The notes below the pieces were generated by a model, which saw only the letters and a list, made by a program, of their open reading frames with translations, was not told where the DNA came from and did not search any database. From Pectobacterium carotovorum (GTDB taxonomy: Bacteria; Pseudomonadota; Gammaproteobacteria; Enterobacterales; Enterobacteriaceae), in assembly GCF_033898505.1 (NCBI RefSeq), contig NZ_JAXAFK010000001.1, forward strand, positions 930,001-994,000: DNA of 64,000 nucleotides, given 5' to 3'. The first letter of the stretch is position 1. Every line of letters begins with the position of its first letter. The translations under genes were made by a program, and so were the position numbers. Positions 17,262 through 26,497 of this stretch are shown here, in pieces.

Positions 17262-17741
17262 ATGAAAATTGAGACTGGAGAGAATAGCCTTTTTGCGCAT
17301 CGTGCCTCGATCGCTAACTCAACGGCTCAGGCTGGTAATCAAGCCTCGTTTGCTGCTGTTTTAGCTGAAAAAACGCAGGAAACGAGTGCAAATAACGCTG
17401 CTGCCTCAGCTGCTCAGATTAAGAAATACGACTTCACGAATATGACGCCACAAGCGTTGACCGAAGCTGTAAATGGCCTGATCCAAAGTGGACAGATGGA
17501 TCTCGACGAATCGTCACCATTGTTGGGGTTCATGGCTCCTACCGCGCTGTCTAAAGTCGTTTACGATGGCACCGCGCCCGCTTCATCGCACCAGCCTATG
17601 AACGTGTTCTCCAAAATTCAGGAAGGGATTGATGGCGCGCTATCACGTAATGAAAGGGCGAGCGCAGAAAGCTTGCAACGCGCTGCTGATGCGTTGCTTC
17701 GTTTTCAGGATAAAGCCGTAAAGGTTAATATGTTCGCGTAA
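17262..17741 (+). CDS. Hypothetical protein, Ala/Ser-rich
   Basis: A 159-aa protein without signal peptide or membrane segment. GGGAGGGAAG before the ATG is a strong ribosome binding site. The first 60 residues are low-complexity, rich in Ala, Ser, Asn and Gln. The middle FTNMTPQALTEAVNGLIQSGQ followed by LDESSPLLGFM looks like a compact helical domain seen in uncharacterised proteobacterial proteins. A helical C-terminus follows. Function unknown; a single-gene unit closed by a terminator. Confidence 0.7.
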   Translation: MKIETGENSLFAHRASIANSTAQAGNQASFAAVLAEKTQETSANNAAASAAQIKKYDFTNMTPQALTEAVNGLIQSGQMDLDESSPLLGFMAPTALSKVVYDGTAPASSHQPMNVFSKIQEGIDGALSRNERASAESLQRAADALLRFQDKAVKVNMFA

Positions 17742-17745
17742 TGAA

Positions 17746-17776
17746 AAAGGCCAAGTGTGAATTGGCCTTTATTTAT
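17746..17776 (+). terminator. Intrinsic terminator
   Basis: AAAGGCCAA-N7-TTGGCCTTT, a 9-bp stem four bases after the stop, followed by ATTTATT. It may also serve the converging gene. Confidence 0.75.
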
Positions 17777-17809
17777 TGATGGGGACGTATTGATGGGAAC
17801 GGAAAGAGA

Positions 17810-18406
17810 TTATTGAATGCTGATCTGAGTGTACAGTGTATTCCAAGGAGCGTTGATTGAGGTGTCCTGGAATTTAAATATACCGTTCTGCGAGCCGTCA
17901 AGGTTGTAATATTTCATCCAGCCAACCACCGTGCCACCAACGGGACAAGGGAAAACGTAAGATGTCCCTACCACACAAATAGAATCATTCTGGTAATTCT
18001 TAGAATTTGCTAATTGGCCAGAGTTCATCCAGGCAATGGCATTACCGCCATAGCCAATTTCCTGTACGGCAACGCGAAGCTGTGCCCCTCCGTGATCGCA
18101 CGTTGTTGAAAATTGGCCAACAGTAGTCATATATTCCCAATTGCAGTTTGATGAACCGACAGCATAGATAGCAATCCGACTCAGCGGTGGCGCAGGTGCC
18201 CGCAGCGCACCGTTTTGTGCAGGTGCCTCTCTTGTTTCTGAAATGGATAATACGCTGTTGCTTCCATCAAGTTGGGCGAAGGCTGTTTCGGCGAATTTAA
18301 CTGGCGGGCCTTCTTTATCATTAAGACTGGATGTTTCTGAATAAGCATACGCGCTGAAAATCGTAGTCAGTGACAATAATAAAGGGAATGCGAATTTCTT
18401 TTTCAT
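17810..18406 (-). CDS. Secreted protein resembling the DUF4879/YolA group
   Basis: A 198-aa exported protein. The signal peptide is MKKKFAFPLLLSLTTIFSAYA. GGAGA six bases before the ATG at 18406 makes this start better than a TTG four codons upstream. The mature N-terminal part (about 22-75) is polar and pro-peptide-like. The C-terminal domain starts at APPLSRIAIYAVGSSNCNWEY, with four cysteines (NCNWE, TTCDHGG, ICVVG, PCPVGG) that could form two disulfides. I recall this pattern from DUF4879 proteins, but the assignment is by eye. No enzyme motif was recognised. Confidence 0.65.
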   Translation of the reverse strand: MKKKFAFPLLLSLTTIFSAYAYSETSSLNDKEGPPVKFAETAFAQLDGSNSVLSISETREAPAQNGALRAPAPPLSRIAIYAVGSSNCNWEYMTTVGQFSTTCDHGGAQLRVAVQEIGYGGNAIAWMNSGQLANSKNYQNDSICVVGTSYVFPCPVGGTVVGWMKYYNLDGSQNGIFKFQDTSINAPWNTLYTQISIQ

Positions 18407-18839
18407 AACAATCTCCAATGTTAATCGCTGTTTTTAGATGCAAGTCCTTGCATCGCGATTAAGTTTAGAAAGTTAAATCGATTTTGCAAGGCACTCAGGA
18501 AATATAAATCCAGAGCGAGTTTAGTTATTTTGGGAGTTGTTTTTTCTCTGCTATGTATTTCAAATAATATGTTTTAACGGTTTTTCTTATTATTATAAAT
18601 AATTAATTGAATTAATAATGAGGAGGGGTAATACGTGGCGTAACGCGTTCGGTCATCTTATCCATGGACTCAGGCATGAGTAAGTATCATGCGATATGCT
18701 CTGATAGATGGCAGTGTGGTTCTGAAACACCGGCTTTCATTTTCTCAGCAAAGATTAATCCCAATTGTTTTGATGAATACTGACAAATCCCGGACCCTGA
18801 GCTAGTTTCATAAGTAATCATCATGTTACGGAGGTTGAT
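18407..18839. other. Intergenic region without recognised gene
   Basis: 433 AT-rich bases between divergent genes. They should contain the promoters of the secreted protein and of the YqaE-like gene; GGAGG at the right end is the latter's ribosome binding site. No repeat or RNA gene was recognised. Confidence 0.4.
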
Positions 18840-19007
18840 ATGGGATTTTGGCGCATCGTTTTTACTATTCTTCTGCCACCGCTGGGTGTGTTACTGGGGA
18901 AAGGCCTCGGTGGAGCATTTATTCTGAATATTATTCTGACGCTGTTAGGTTATTTTCCTGGGCTGGTGCATGCGTTTTGGGTACAGACGAAAGACGATGG
19001 CCTGTAA
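18840..19007 (+). CDS. yqaE: YqaE/Pmp3-family small membrane protein
   Basis: A 55-aa inner-membrane protein made of two hydrophobic segments (about residues 4-20 and 24-45). It has the family pattern VFTILLPPLGVLLGKGLGG followed by NIILTLLGYFPGLVHAFWV, typical of the Pmp3/UPF0057 family linked to membrane potential and salt or cold stress. GGAGG lies five bases before the ATG. It is closed by a terminator about 40 bases downstream. Confidence 0.9.
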   Translation: MGFWRIVFTILLPPLGVLLGKGLGGAFILNIILTLLGYFPGLVHAFWVQTKDDGL

Positions 19008-19045
19008 TGGCTGAGCGGTCTGACCGACGATTATGATGAAATAAC

Positions 19046-19075
19046 GGGGAGGCAACGGGCCTCCCCTGACTTTTT
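19046..19075 (+). terminator. Intrinsic terminator between yqaE and the DASS transporter
   Basis: GGGGAGGC-N5-GCCTCCCC, followed by TGACTTTTTG. The stem is symmetrical and could also help stop the converging minus-strand operon. Confidence 0.8.
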
Positions 19076-19096
19076 GCGTATGGGGAGGACAGGCGA

Positions 19097-20518
19097 TTAA
19101 TAATAGCCAATCAATTTCCACCACATTAAGCCGACGATAAAAATCAGGGCGACGTTAAACGTGACGATGCAGAAATTGATTTTATAAAAACGGTGCCGTT
19201 CAAAATATCCCTGAGCAAAATAGATGGGGCCAGGGCCGCCGCCATACTCGGTATTCCCCCACATCAGGTTGCTAAAAATACCAAAACAGATGGCGACCAT
19301 CATGGGCGGGGCACCTGCGGCTATCGCGGTGGCGGCGAAGGGCGCATAGAGTGCGGCCACGTGGCCAGAGGCGGTAGCAAACAGGTAGTGCACATAAATA
19401 TACAGGATGCCGAGAATAACGAAGGTTTCCATCGCGCCGAAACCCTGTATGGAGTTACCCAGCTTAACGGTCATCCATTTAATGAAACCAAGGTCAGACA
19501 GCCCTGCGGCGAGGCTGATAATGACGCTAAACCAGATGACGGTATCCCAGGCTGCGCGATCGTTAAGTACCTCTTTCCACTGTACGGCTTGCGTAACGAA
19601 CAGGTAGGCGACCAATGCCAACCCGACGGACGTGGCAGAGAAACCGGTGATCAGACTGGTACCCCAGCCAAGCAGTGCGAGAACAAAGCCAAAGGCCACT
19701 TTTTTCTCTGCCGGTTTCATGCTCCCCAATTCTGCCAGCGACCGACGTCCCATCTCTTTGGCTTCTGGCGTTTTTTTCAGTTCCGGATTCAGTATTTTGT
19801 AAACCAGCAGCGGCATCAGGCAGAAACAGCACATGGCGGGGACGACGGCGGCAATAAACCAGCCGCCCCAGGTAATATCCACACCTAATGAGGTTTTCGC
19901 CAGGCTGCCAACGAGTGGGTTGGCGGCCATGCCGGTGAGGAAAATGGCACCGGTGATTGGGGTAAACTGAAAGCAGACCATGATCAGAAAGTCGCCGATC
20001 TTTTTACCGCTGACGCCGGGTGTTGAGCCTAATACTTCATTAATCGAACGTGCGATGGGAAAGATAATTCCCCCTGATCGCGCGGTGACGGAGGGCATGG
20101 CAGGTGCCATGATGAGATCGGAAACGCCCAGTGAATACGCGATTCCCAGGCTGCTTCCGCCGAATAGCGACAGCATTTTGTAGGCAATACGTTTTCCCAA
20201 TCCGGATGTCACAAAACCCAGAGAGAGAATGTAGGCACAGAAGATGAGCCAGACAGTGCCGCTGGAAAAACCGGCCAGCGCTTTGGCTTCGGTTAAGGTG
20301 CCGGTGAAGATGGTCACGCAAAGGACAAGCAGCATGATTGCGCCCGACGGCAACGGCTGCGTCAGTATCGCTGCGATGGTGGCGGCAAAAATCGCGAACA
20401 TATGCCAGGCTTGCGGCGTAAGGCCACTGGGGACCGGAGAAAACCAGATAATCAATCCCAGCAGGAGAGGAATAATAACCGCGACTATTTTTTTCTTGGT
20501 GGATGATTCGGATGACAT
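19097..20518 (-). CDS. DASS-family anion/dicarboxylate transporter (CitT/2-oxoglutarate-malate type)
   Basis: A 473-aa inner-membrane carrier with about 12-14 hydrophobic segments, of the divalent anion:sodium symporter family. Marks are GFSSGTVWLIFCAYILSLGFVTSGLGKR, VSDLIMAPAMPSVTARSGGI (the motif usual in 2-oxoglutarate/malate and citrate/succinate exchangers), and SNLMWGNTEYGGGPGP near the end. It follows the lyase gene on the same strand after 144 bases, so it probably imports that enzyme's substrate or exchanges it for the released dicarboxylate such as fumarate. Substrate unknown. Confidence 0.88.
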   Translation of the reverse strand: MSSESSTKKKIVAVIIPLLLGLIIWFSPVPSGLTPQAWHMFAIFAATIAAILTQPLPSGAIMLLVLCVTIFTGTLTEAKALAGFSSGTVWLIFCAYILSLGFVTSGLGKRIAYKMLSLFGGSSLGIAYSLGVSDLIMAPAMPSVTARSGGIIFPIARSINEVLGSTPGVSGKKIGDFLIMVCFQFTPITGAIFLTGMAANPLVGSLAKTSLGVDITWGGWFIAAVVPAMCCFCLMPLLVYKILNPELKKTPEAKEMGRRSLAELGSMKPAEKKVAFGFVLALLGWGTSLITGFSATSVGLALVAYLFVTQAVQWKEVLNDRAAWDTVIWFSVIISLAAGLSDLGFIKWMTVKLGNSIQGFGAMETFVILGILYIYVHYLFATASGHVAALYAPFAATAIAAGAPPMMVAICFGIFSNLMWGNTEYGGGPGPIYFAQGYFERHRFYKINFCIVTFNVALIFIVGLMWWKLIGYY

Positions 20519-20662
20519 AGCGCCTCCTTAATCGTGCAAATAATGGTTATCCGCCATCATTTCCGGCAACAGAGAGCCTGCCCAGACGCGTTATTATTCT
20601 GCGTCTGGGAATGTATTGAGCTCAGTCTGTTAATAAGGGTGATGCGGGATAATCACCGGTGA

Positions 20663-22015
20663 TTAATAGTTTCTTTCCGTTTTATTTAATACCTGATCCA
20701 CCATTTCAGGGGCGCTCCCCAAATAATTGACGGGGTTGGTCAGGTCGTTGATTAATTTAGGGTCGAGTCGGCTGGCGACGCTTGGCATGGCATTGAGCAC
20801 GTCGGCCAGCGTACCGCCTTTCTCATTTACGATGCGGCAGGCATCGTAGACGATGTCGTGCGCTTCCTGACGGCCAATATAGGGTGCCAGCCCCATCATC
20901 ACGGCTTCTGCCACAATCAGGCCGTTGGTCATGTTGAGGTTTTTCAGCATCATTTTCTCATCGACAATGAGGCCGTTTAGCATGAATTTGGCTTGATGAA
21001 GTGCGCCAGCGGAGAGAATGAAACTTTCCGGGATGGCAATCCACTCTGCGTGCCAGGGGCCTGTGGCACGTTCCAGATCCTGTACCATTGCATCCAGCAT
21101 CAATCCTGCCTGTTGGCGAACGCCTTTAGCGCAGGCCAGCATCAGTTCGCTGGAGATCGGATTACGCTTTTGCGGCATGGTGCTGCTGGCTCCACGGCCT
21201 TTGACAAACGGTTCATACAGTTCGCCGAATTCGTTGGAGGCCATCAGCATGACGTCATAGCCAATCTTCCCTAATGAGCCCGTTATTACCGCCAGCAGGT
21301 TGACGGCTTCGGCAAACCCATCACGGGCAACATGCCAGGTTGAGGTGGGGACGCCCAGACCGAGTTCCGCCATCAGCGCTTTTTGTACCGCGAGTCCTTT
21401 ATCTCCCAACGAGGCCAGTGTGCCGGCTGCGCCTGCAAATTCGCCTACCAGCACGCGCGGGCGCAGCTGTGCAAGGCGCTCCGCATGGCGGTCGAACATA
21501 TCCAGCCAGATGGCGGCTTTGTAGCCGAACGTAATCGGCAGCGCCTGTTGCAAATGGGTTCGTCCCGCCATTGGCGTATTGCGGTAACGTGCAGCCAGTC
21601 CGGCCAAAATAGAACGTAGCGTATCGATATCCGCTTCAATTAACGCGAAGGCATCACGGATTTGCAGTACGACGGCCGTATCCATGATGTCCTGTGTTGT
21701 GGCGCCCCAGTGGACATAACCGCCAGATTGACCCGCCTGTTTGGAAATCTGATGCACCAGCGGCAGGATCGGGTAGCCCACAATTTCTGTTTCGTGGCGC
21801 AGCAGTTCAAAATCGAGCGTGTCGGCATTGCAACTGGCCGTGATTTCTGCGGCGGCCTCCTCGGGGATGACGCCACAGTGTGCCTGCGCATTGGCGAGTG
21901 CGATTTCGACTTCCACATACTTACGGATGAGTTCACGATCGTCGAAGATTGCCCGCATTTCCGGGGTACCAAATGAATCACGGAAGAGAACTGAATCAAG
22001 CACATTCGAAGCCAT
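20663..22015 (-). CDS. Fumarase/aspartase superfamily lyase (PcaB/adenylosuccinate-lyase-like)
   Basis: A 450-aa homotetrameric-type lyase. The signature GASSTMPQKRNPISSE is the GSSxMPxKxNP loop of the superfamily, GATTQDIMDTA and GRTHLQQALPITFG are the other two conserved regions. The sequence looks closest to 3-carboxy-cis,cis-muconate cycloisomerase and adenylosuccinate lyase relatives, but no protocatechuate or purine genes are nearby. Relatives of this subgroup cleave succinyl adducts to release fumarate. With the DASS carrier and a GntR regulator it probably forms a small uptake-and-cleavage pathway for an unknown dicarboxylate derivative. A separate purB is expected elsewhere. Confidence 0.8.
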   Translation of the reverse strand: MASNVLDSVLFRDSFGTPEMRAIFDDRELIRKYVEVEIALANAQAHCGVIPEEAAAEITASCNADTLDFELLRHETEIVGYPILPLVHQISKQAGQSGGYVHWGATTQDIMDTAVVLQIRDAFALIEADIDTLRSILAGLAARYRNTPMAGRTHLQQALPITFGYKAAIWLDMFDRHAERLAQLRPRVLVGEFAGAAGTLASLGDKGLAVQKALMAELGLGVPTSTWHVARDGFAEAVNLLAVITGSLGKIGYDVMLMASNEFGELYEPFVKGRGASSTMPQKRNPISSELMLACAKGVRQQAGLMLDAMVQDLERATGPWHAEWIAIPESFILSAGALHQAKFMLNGLIVDEKMMLKNLNMTNGLIVAEAVMMGLAPYIGRQEAHDIVYDACRIVNEKGGTLADVLNAMPSVASRLDPKLINDLTNPVNYLGSAPEMVDQVLNKTERNY

Positions 22016-22132
22016 AATGCCTCCTGAAGCAAATGTATTAGTGATAAGATGCAGGCCGTATCCGCGATAAGATTAAGCGTGCTTACCCTGATAGCGACAT
22101 GGCCTGAAAAGGTTATATGTGCAGACATGCTT

Positions 22133-22177
22133 ACTTGTCCGTACATGTTGTGTTTATAACAGCATGTACGGACAAGT
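22133..22177. promoter_or_regulatory. Large inverted-repeat operator between lyase and GntR genes
   Basis: Two perfect 15-bp arms (ACTTGTCCGTACATG at 22133-22147 and its complement at 22163-22177) are separated by 15 bases. Each arm holds TGTCCGTACA, itself close to the TGT-N4-ACA sites bound by HutC-type GntR regulators, with centres 29 bp apart. It probably lets the GntR protein repress both divergent promoters. Confidence 0.75.
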
Positions 22178-22241
22178 TAGGGAAGTGGTTGAATGTCATT
22201 TTGTGATGCAGGGCATCAATATTGATTAAGAGCGTGAGCCG

Positions 22242-22976
22242 ATGAAAGAACCCTTGTATAAGCGCATTGCCCGTGAACTCAGCCAAAACATTACATTAGG
22301 CAAGTATCCGGCGGGGTCGTTGATCCCCTCCGAGCTGGAGCTCTGTGAGCAGTATCAGGTGAGCCGACATACCGTCAGGGAGGCACTGCGCGATCTGACG
22401 GAGGCGGGGTTGGTCTCTCGTCGCAAGGGCGTGGGTTCAGTCGTTGTCGATAATGATGAAAAGCGCGAACGCAATCATCCTCTGGCCAGCCTTGAAGATC
22501 TGTTCGTGCTGGCAAAAACCAACCTGCGCGTAGTGAAGAAGATTGATGAAGTCGTGGCGGATGTGGAACTGGCGCAGATTATCGGCGGCAAACCAGGCGA
22601 TCGCTGGTTGCATATTGCCAGCATTCGTGAAGACAGCCAGAAAAAAGACGCCCCGATATGCTGGACTGATAGCTACGTTAGCCCGGATTATGCCAAGGTC
22701 AAAAGTCTGGTACGCAGCGATCCATTTGCTCTGATTAGCGATTTGATTGAAAAGCATTATGGCGTGCAGGGGGAAGAAGTACGCCAGACGATTTCTGCCG
22801 TTGGCGTACCGGCCAAAATATCGAAAACGCTGGGCGTTGACGCAGGCTATCCGGCATTAAAGATTGTCCGTCACTATCTGGATCGTTCGGGGAACGTGTT
22901 TGAAACCACGGTATCGATTCATCCGGCGGACCGATATACCTGCTCTATTACGCTGAAACGCCAAACGGGAAACTGA
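22242..22976 (+). CDS. GntR-family (HutC type) transcriptional regulator
   Basis: A 244-aa repressor with an N-terminal winged helix (about residues 1-70; PLYKRIARELSQNITLGKYPAGSLIPSE, then QVSRHTVREALRDLTEAGLVSRRKGVGSVV). A UTRA effector domain follows (about 95-240; YLDRSGNVFETTVSIHPADRY). It is divergent from the lyase/DASS operon and the paired palindrome between them is its likely binding site. The effector is probably the transported compound or its product. No better start is seen than the ATG at 22242. Confidence 0.9.
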   Translation: MKEPLYKRIARELSQNITLGKYPAGSLIPSELELCEQYQVSRHTVREALRDLTEAGLVSRRKGVGSVVVDNDEKRERNHPLASLEDLFVLAKTNLRVVKKIDEVVADVELAQIIGGKPGDRWLHIASIREDSQKKDAPICWTDSYVSPDYAKVKSLVRSDPFALISDLIEKHYGVQGEEVRQTISAVGVPAKISKTLGVDAGYPALKIVRHYLDRSGNVFETTVSIHPADRYTCSITLKRQTGN

Positions 22977-23023
22977 ACATAATCCGGTTGATACCTGATT
23001 GAAGACGGCGGTTTCCTGTGGAA

Positions 23024-23052
23024 ATGTGCCTGCATAATGAAAGCAGGCACAT
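23024..23052. terminator. Convergent-gene hairpin
   Basis: ATGTGCCTGC-N9-GCAGGCACAT, a perfect 10-bp stem between the ends of the GntR gene and the diguanylate cyclase gene. There is no clear T-run on either strand, so terminator function is likely but not certain. Confidence 0.55.
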
Positions 23053-23061
23053 GCCTTGTGG

Positions 23062-24534
23062 TTATTGTGTGCTTACCACCTGATTACGCCCTTGCTGTTT
23101 TGCCTGATAAAGTGCGATATCGGCGCGGTTAATCAGCATGCTGAGCGTCTCGCCTGCCCGATATTCCGCAACGCCGCAGCTAGCTGTTACCTGAATGAGG
23201 CCTTCACGATAGGGAAGGGGGGCGATCTCAATGCTGTGGCGTAGGGCTTCGGCCCGTTGCTGCGCGGCGTTGAGATCGCAATCGTCGAGCAAAATGACGA
23301 ACTCTTCTCCTCCCCAACGGCAGGATTGATCGCTGGAGCGGGTATTGGTCGACAAAATAGCGGAAACCTCTTTTAAAACCATATCCCCCACGTTGTGGCC
23401 GTACTTGTCATTGATTTTTTTGAAGTGGTCAATATCAATGAGAATAATGGAGAGCGATTTGTGCTGTAAGGCATTTTTCGTCCCAAGGCGACGGAATAGG
23501 TAATCAAATGCCTGACGGTTCATGAGGCCCGTTAATTTATCGGTTGTTGCCATCTGTTCCAGACGGCGTTGGTAGCCGCCAATGGTCAACCACAGTAGGA
23601 AGAGGAAGAGAACGCTGACAAACGTGCTGATTCCCAGGTTTTTTAGCAGCGTGGCGAATAGCCGTTTTTCACTGGGATGACTGGTTTGCTCCACCATCAA
23701 ATACCAGCCGAATTCAGGGATGAGCCGGGTGTTAAGGAAAATATGCTCCCCGTTTGACTGATATTCATAAGCCCCGCCGGGAGAGGTCAAAATCGTGGTT
23801 GCGATCCGGTTCAGCCCCTGCTGCTGTTGAATTTGCAACGGGCGGGTATAGCTTTCCCCGTGTAGCGTAATATCGCCTTCTTTATCAACGAAATAGATTG
23901 TCCGGTTATAGCGCTGTTCGTATTTTTCAATGAGGTGTTTAACGCGCTCAACCGGAATGCCCACGCCGGTAATGCCAATAAAGTTGTCTTCATAATCCAT
24001 AACGGTATGGTTGATGAAAATGTCCAGACGCGTGCGGTCTTCAGGATCGACGCGGAGATCGACAACATAAGGCATGTCATCCGATAGGGTCTTGTGCTGG
24101 AAATACCATTGATCGTCGGGGGATGACTCCGAGACGGTTTTCAGGATGCGTTGCTGATCGTAGTAGAGCTTGGTTTTATCCGAAATGAAAAAAGAGAATA
24201 CGGTGTTGAAGCGGCGATCGATCTCCTTCAGATAGCGGAATATGGCCTGCGGATCGCTTTCGTCTTTGAGTGCCCAGTCGCGTAAAAACGTATCGTGTGC
24301 CATCAGCGATGAAATAAAGATGGGCTTTAACAAGTCCTGCTGGATTTCAGAATAGACGTTGTCACTGGTCAGCGGCAGGGTGTTTTCTTCGATTTCTTCT
24401 TCCAGTGATTCTTTCGCCACTTCATAGCTGGTCCAACTGATCACTAAAAATGCGGCGAGCAGCATGGAGCCGAGTATTACGATTGCGCGTGTTTTATCCA
24501 GCCAGCGTGAGTGATTGATGAATCCGGTCTGCAA
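23062..24534 (-). CDS. Membrane-bound diguanylate cyclase with Cache sensor
   Basis: A 490-aa protein that makes cyclic di-GMP. Layout: membrane segment about 15-37, periplasmic dCache-type sensor about 45-295, second membrane segment about 300-322, GGDEF domain about 330-490. The catalytic GGEEF is at residues 408-412. RSSD lies exactly five residues before it, so the inhibitory I-site is intact and the enzyme should show product inhibition. No EAL or HD-GYP domain is present. The periplasmic ligand is unknown. Single gene; the 270 bases upstream are noncoding. Confidence 0.93.
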   Translation of the reverse strand: MQTGFINHSRWLDKTRAIVILGSMLLAAFLVISWTSYEVAKESLEEEIEENTLPLTSDNVYSEIQQDLLKPIFISSLMAHDTFLRDWALKDESDPQAIFRYLKEIDRRFNTVFSFFISDKTKLYYDQQRILKTVSESSPDDQWYFQHKTLSDDMPYVVDLRVDPEDRTRLDIFINHTVMDYEDNFIGITGVGIPVERVKHLIEKYEQRYNRTIYFVDKEGDITLHGESYTRPLQIQQQQGLNRIATTILTSPGGAYEYQSNGEHIFLNTRLIPEFGWYLMVEQTSHPSEKRLFATLLKNLGISTFVSVLFLFLLWLTIGGYQRRLEQMATTDKLTGLMNRQAFDYLFRRLGTKNALQHKSLSIILIDIDHFKKINDKYGHNVGDMVLKEVSAILSTNTRSSDQSCRWGGEEFVILLDDCDLNAAQQRAEALRHSIEIAPLPYREGLIQVTASCGVAEYRAGETLSMLINRADIALYQAKQQGRNQVVSTQ

Positions 24535-24807
24535 AATGATCTCCCCAGAGAAGCATTGATGGGATAGGTGAATAAGCCTCTGTTTTCACCTAAAAATAGT
24601 GGTGCACGTGCTACTGGAATAACTGTGTAACAAAGCGGACAAAGGAATCACTGACTCGTAGGGTTCAGTATAGTGGTTTCAGTGTGGAAGTATTAGCGCA
24701 GATTGTCGGAACGTAATGTTTTGTATTTTATTGTGGGCTTGTTAAAGCTCTCTTGTCGGTTTGATTATCCCTATGGTTAGATTTAATCAAACAGTGACGT
24801 TGGGTAG

Positions 24808-25722
24808 ATGACCATGAGCCATTATTCAGCAGTGAAGGAATCAGGCCCAACAGCGCTTTTATTGATTAATAAGCAGGCGCGAAACGGCGATTCCTCTGCG
24901 CGCTATGTGAAACAGCTATTACAGGAAAGCCGGATTAACATCGTCGAACCGGATGAAAACGCGTCGGGTTCGTGCAGCGATATGATACGCACGTATGCGG
25001 ATCGGGTGGATTTTGTCATTATCGGCGGTGGCGATGGTACGTTAAATTCAGCCGCACCCGGTCTGGTGGATACCGGCTTGCCGCTGGGCGTGCTGCCGTT
25101 AGGGACGGCGAATGACTTTGCCCGTACGGTGGGGATCCCCAGAGAGATCCGGCAGGCGGTTCAGGTTATTGCCAACGGACAGCGGCGCGCCGTTGATTTA
25201 GGCGAGGTCAACGGGCATCTGTTTTTTAACGTTTCCAGTATTGGGTTTTCTGCGGCATTGGCGCGCGGGCTGTCGGCGAAGTCTAAGAAACGTTGGGGAA
25301 CATTAGGCTATGCGCTGGCGGCCTTTAAGCTCTTGAAGCAAAGCCGTCCTTTCCGGGTTGAAATCGATCATGACGGCATGAAAGAACGGGTGAGAACCGT
25401 GCAGGTGTCAGTGGGCAACGGCCGTTTCTACGGCGGCGGCATGGCGGTAGCAGACAGCGCCGCGCCTGATGATGGTCGGCTGGATGTGTATAGCCTGGAG
25501 GTGTCCCACTGGTGGGAAATGGTGGCACTGATTCCCTTTATCCGCCGGGGAACGCACGGTCGCTGGCGCAAGGTACGCGCCTTTTCTGCCAGACAGCTGA
25601 CGTTAAGTACCCCGAAGCCGCACGATATCAATGCGGATGGCGAGCTGATTGGTAAAACGCCGGCGGTGTTTGGGATCAGAGAGAAGGCGATTCAGGTTTT
25701 CGCGCCACCGGTGCCTGATTAA
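24808..25722 (+). CDS. yegS: YegS-type lipid kinase (diacylglycerol kinase family)
   Basis: A 304-aa lipid kinase of the DAGK/sphingosine kinase fold. The nucleotide-binding GGGDGT is at residues 73-78, followed by LPLGTANDFART, and the C-terminal DGE (INADGELIGKTPAVF) holds a catalytic Asp. Length fits YegS (about 299 aa), which phosphorylates phosphatidylglycerol in vitro. An in-frame ATG at 24814 is an alternative start. Single gene followed by a terminator. Confidence 0.88.
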   Translation: MTMSHYSAVKESGPTALLLINKQARNGDSSARYVKQLLQESRINIVEPDENASGSCSDMIRTYADRVDFVIIGGGDGTLNSAAPGLVDTGLPLGVLPLGTANDFARTVGIPREIRQAVQVIANGQRRAVDLGEVNGHLFFNVSSIGFSAALARGLSAKSKKRWGTLGYALAAFKLLKQSRPFRVEIDHDGMKERVRTVQVSVGNGRFYGGGMAVADSAAPDDGRLDVYSLEVSHWWEMVALIPFIRRGTHGRWRKVRAFSARQLTLSTPKPHDINADGELIGKTPAVFGIREKAIQVFAPPVPD

Positions 25723-25736
25723 AATCTGAACCTAAA

Positions 25737-25770
25737 ACTAACAGGGGCACCGTGCGGCGCCCCTGTTAGT
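25737..25770. terminator. Bidirectional terminator
   Basis: ACTAACAGGGGC-N10-GCCCCTGTTAGT, a perfect 12-bp stem between the convergent yegS-type and nitroreductase genes. AAAA on the left and TTTAT on the right give T-rich tails in both directions. Confidence 0.85.
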
Positions 25771-25792
25771 TTATAAAGAAGGGTTCAGCGGA

Positions 25793-26392
25793 TTATTTAA
25801 ATACGCGGAAACGTTCTTCAAAGGAAATATAGGTTTTTTCACCGGCTGGTTGCTCAATTGAGCCAAATGGCATTTGAGCACGCAGCTTCCAGCTGGCTGG
25901 CAGATTCCACTGTGCTTTCACATCATCGTCAATCAGCGGATTGTAGTGCTGGAGCGAGGCGCCAATTTTTTCCTGCGCTAGCGTAGACCACACGGCAAAC
26001 TGGGCGATACCGGTTGAATGTTCAGACCAGACCGGGAAGTTATCGGCATAAAGCGCGAATTTTTCCTGTAGCGCTTCAATCACCGCAGTGTCTTCAAAGA
26101 ACAGAACGGTACCTGCGCCAGCGGCAAAGGAGGCCAGTTTATTTTCTGTCGGAGCAAAGGCGTCCGCAGGCACAATTTTCTTCAACTGCTGCTTAACAAT
26201 ATCCCACAGTTTGTGATGCTGCTCGCCGAACAGAATCACAACGCGTGAGCTTTGTGAATTAAAAGAGGAGGGGCTTTCATTAACGGCTTCGGTAATGAGG
26301 GCGGTAACCTGATCTTCTGATATCGGTAATTTATTGCCGATGGCATAGATTGAACGACGGGCCTTGATTGACTGCAAAAAAGCATTACTCAT
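25793..26392 (-). CDS. Nitroreductase-family protein
   Basis: A 199-aa FMN-dependent oxidoreductase of the nitroreductase fold. The N-terminal RRSIYAIG motif contacts FMN, SPSSFNSQSSRVVIL is the conserved second region, and the Gly-rich end PFGSIEQPAGEKTYISFEERFRVFK is typical of the short HBN1/YdgI-like group. It probably reduces nitro or quinone compounds with NAD(P)H. Single gene on the minus strand, with 105 bases to moeB. Confidence 0.87.
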   Translation of the reverse strand: MSNAFLQSIKARRSIYAIGNKLPISEDQVTALITEAVNESPSSFNSQSSRVVILFGEQHHKLWDIVKQQLKKIVPADAFAPTENKLASFAAGAGTVLFFEDTAVIEALQEKFALYADNFPVWSEHSTGIAQFAVWSTLAQEKIGASLQHYNPLIDDDVKAQWNLPASWKLRAQMPFGSIEQPAGEKTYISFEERFRVFK

Positions 26393-26497
26393 GGTGTGTT
26401 CCTCAGTTTACGTGATGACTTACCTTGATACTGTGTCACTGATTTTCGCCGTATTCAATGGCTTATCGTGCCGGATACCAATCTTTCCTCGGCTCCT

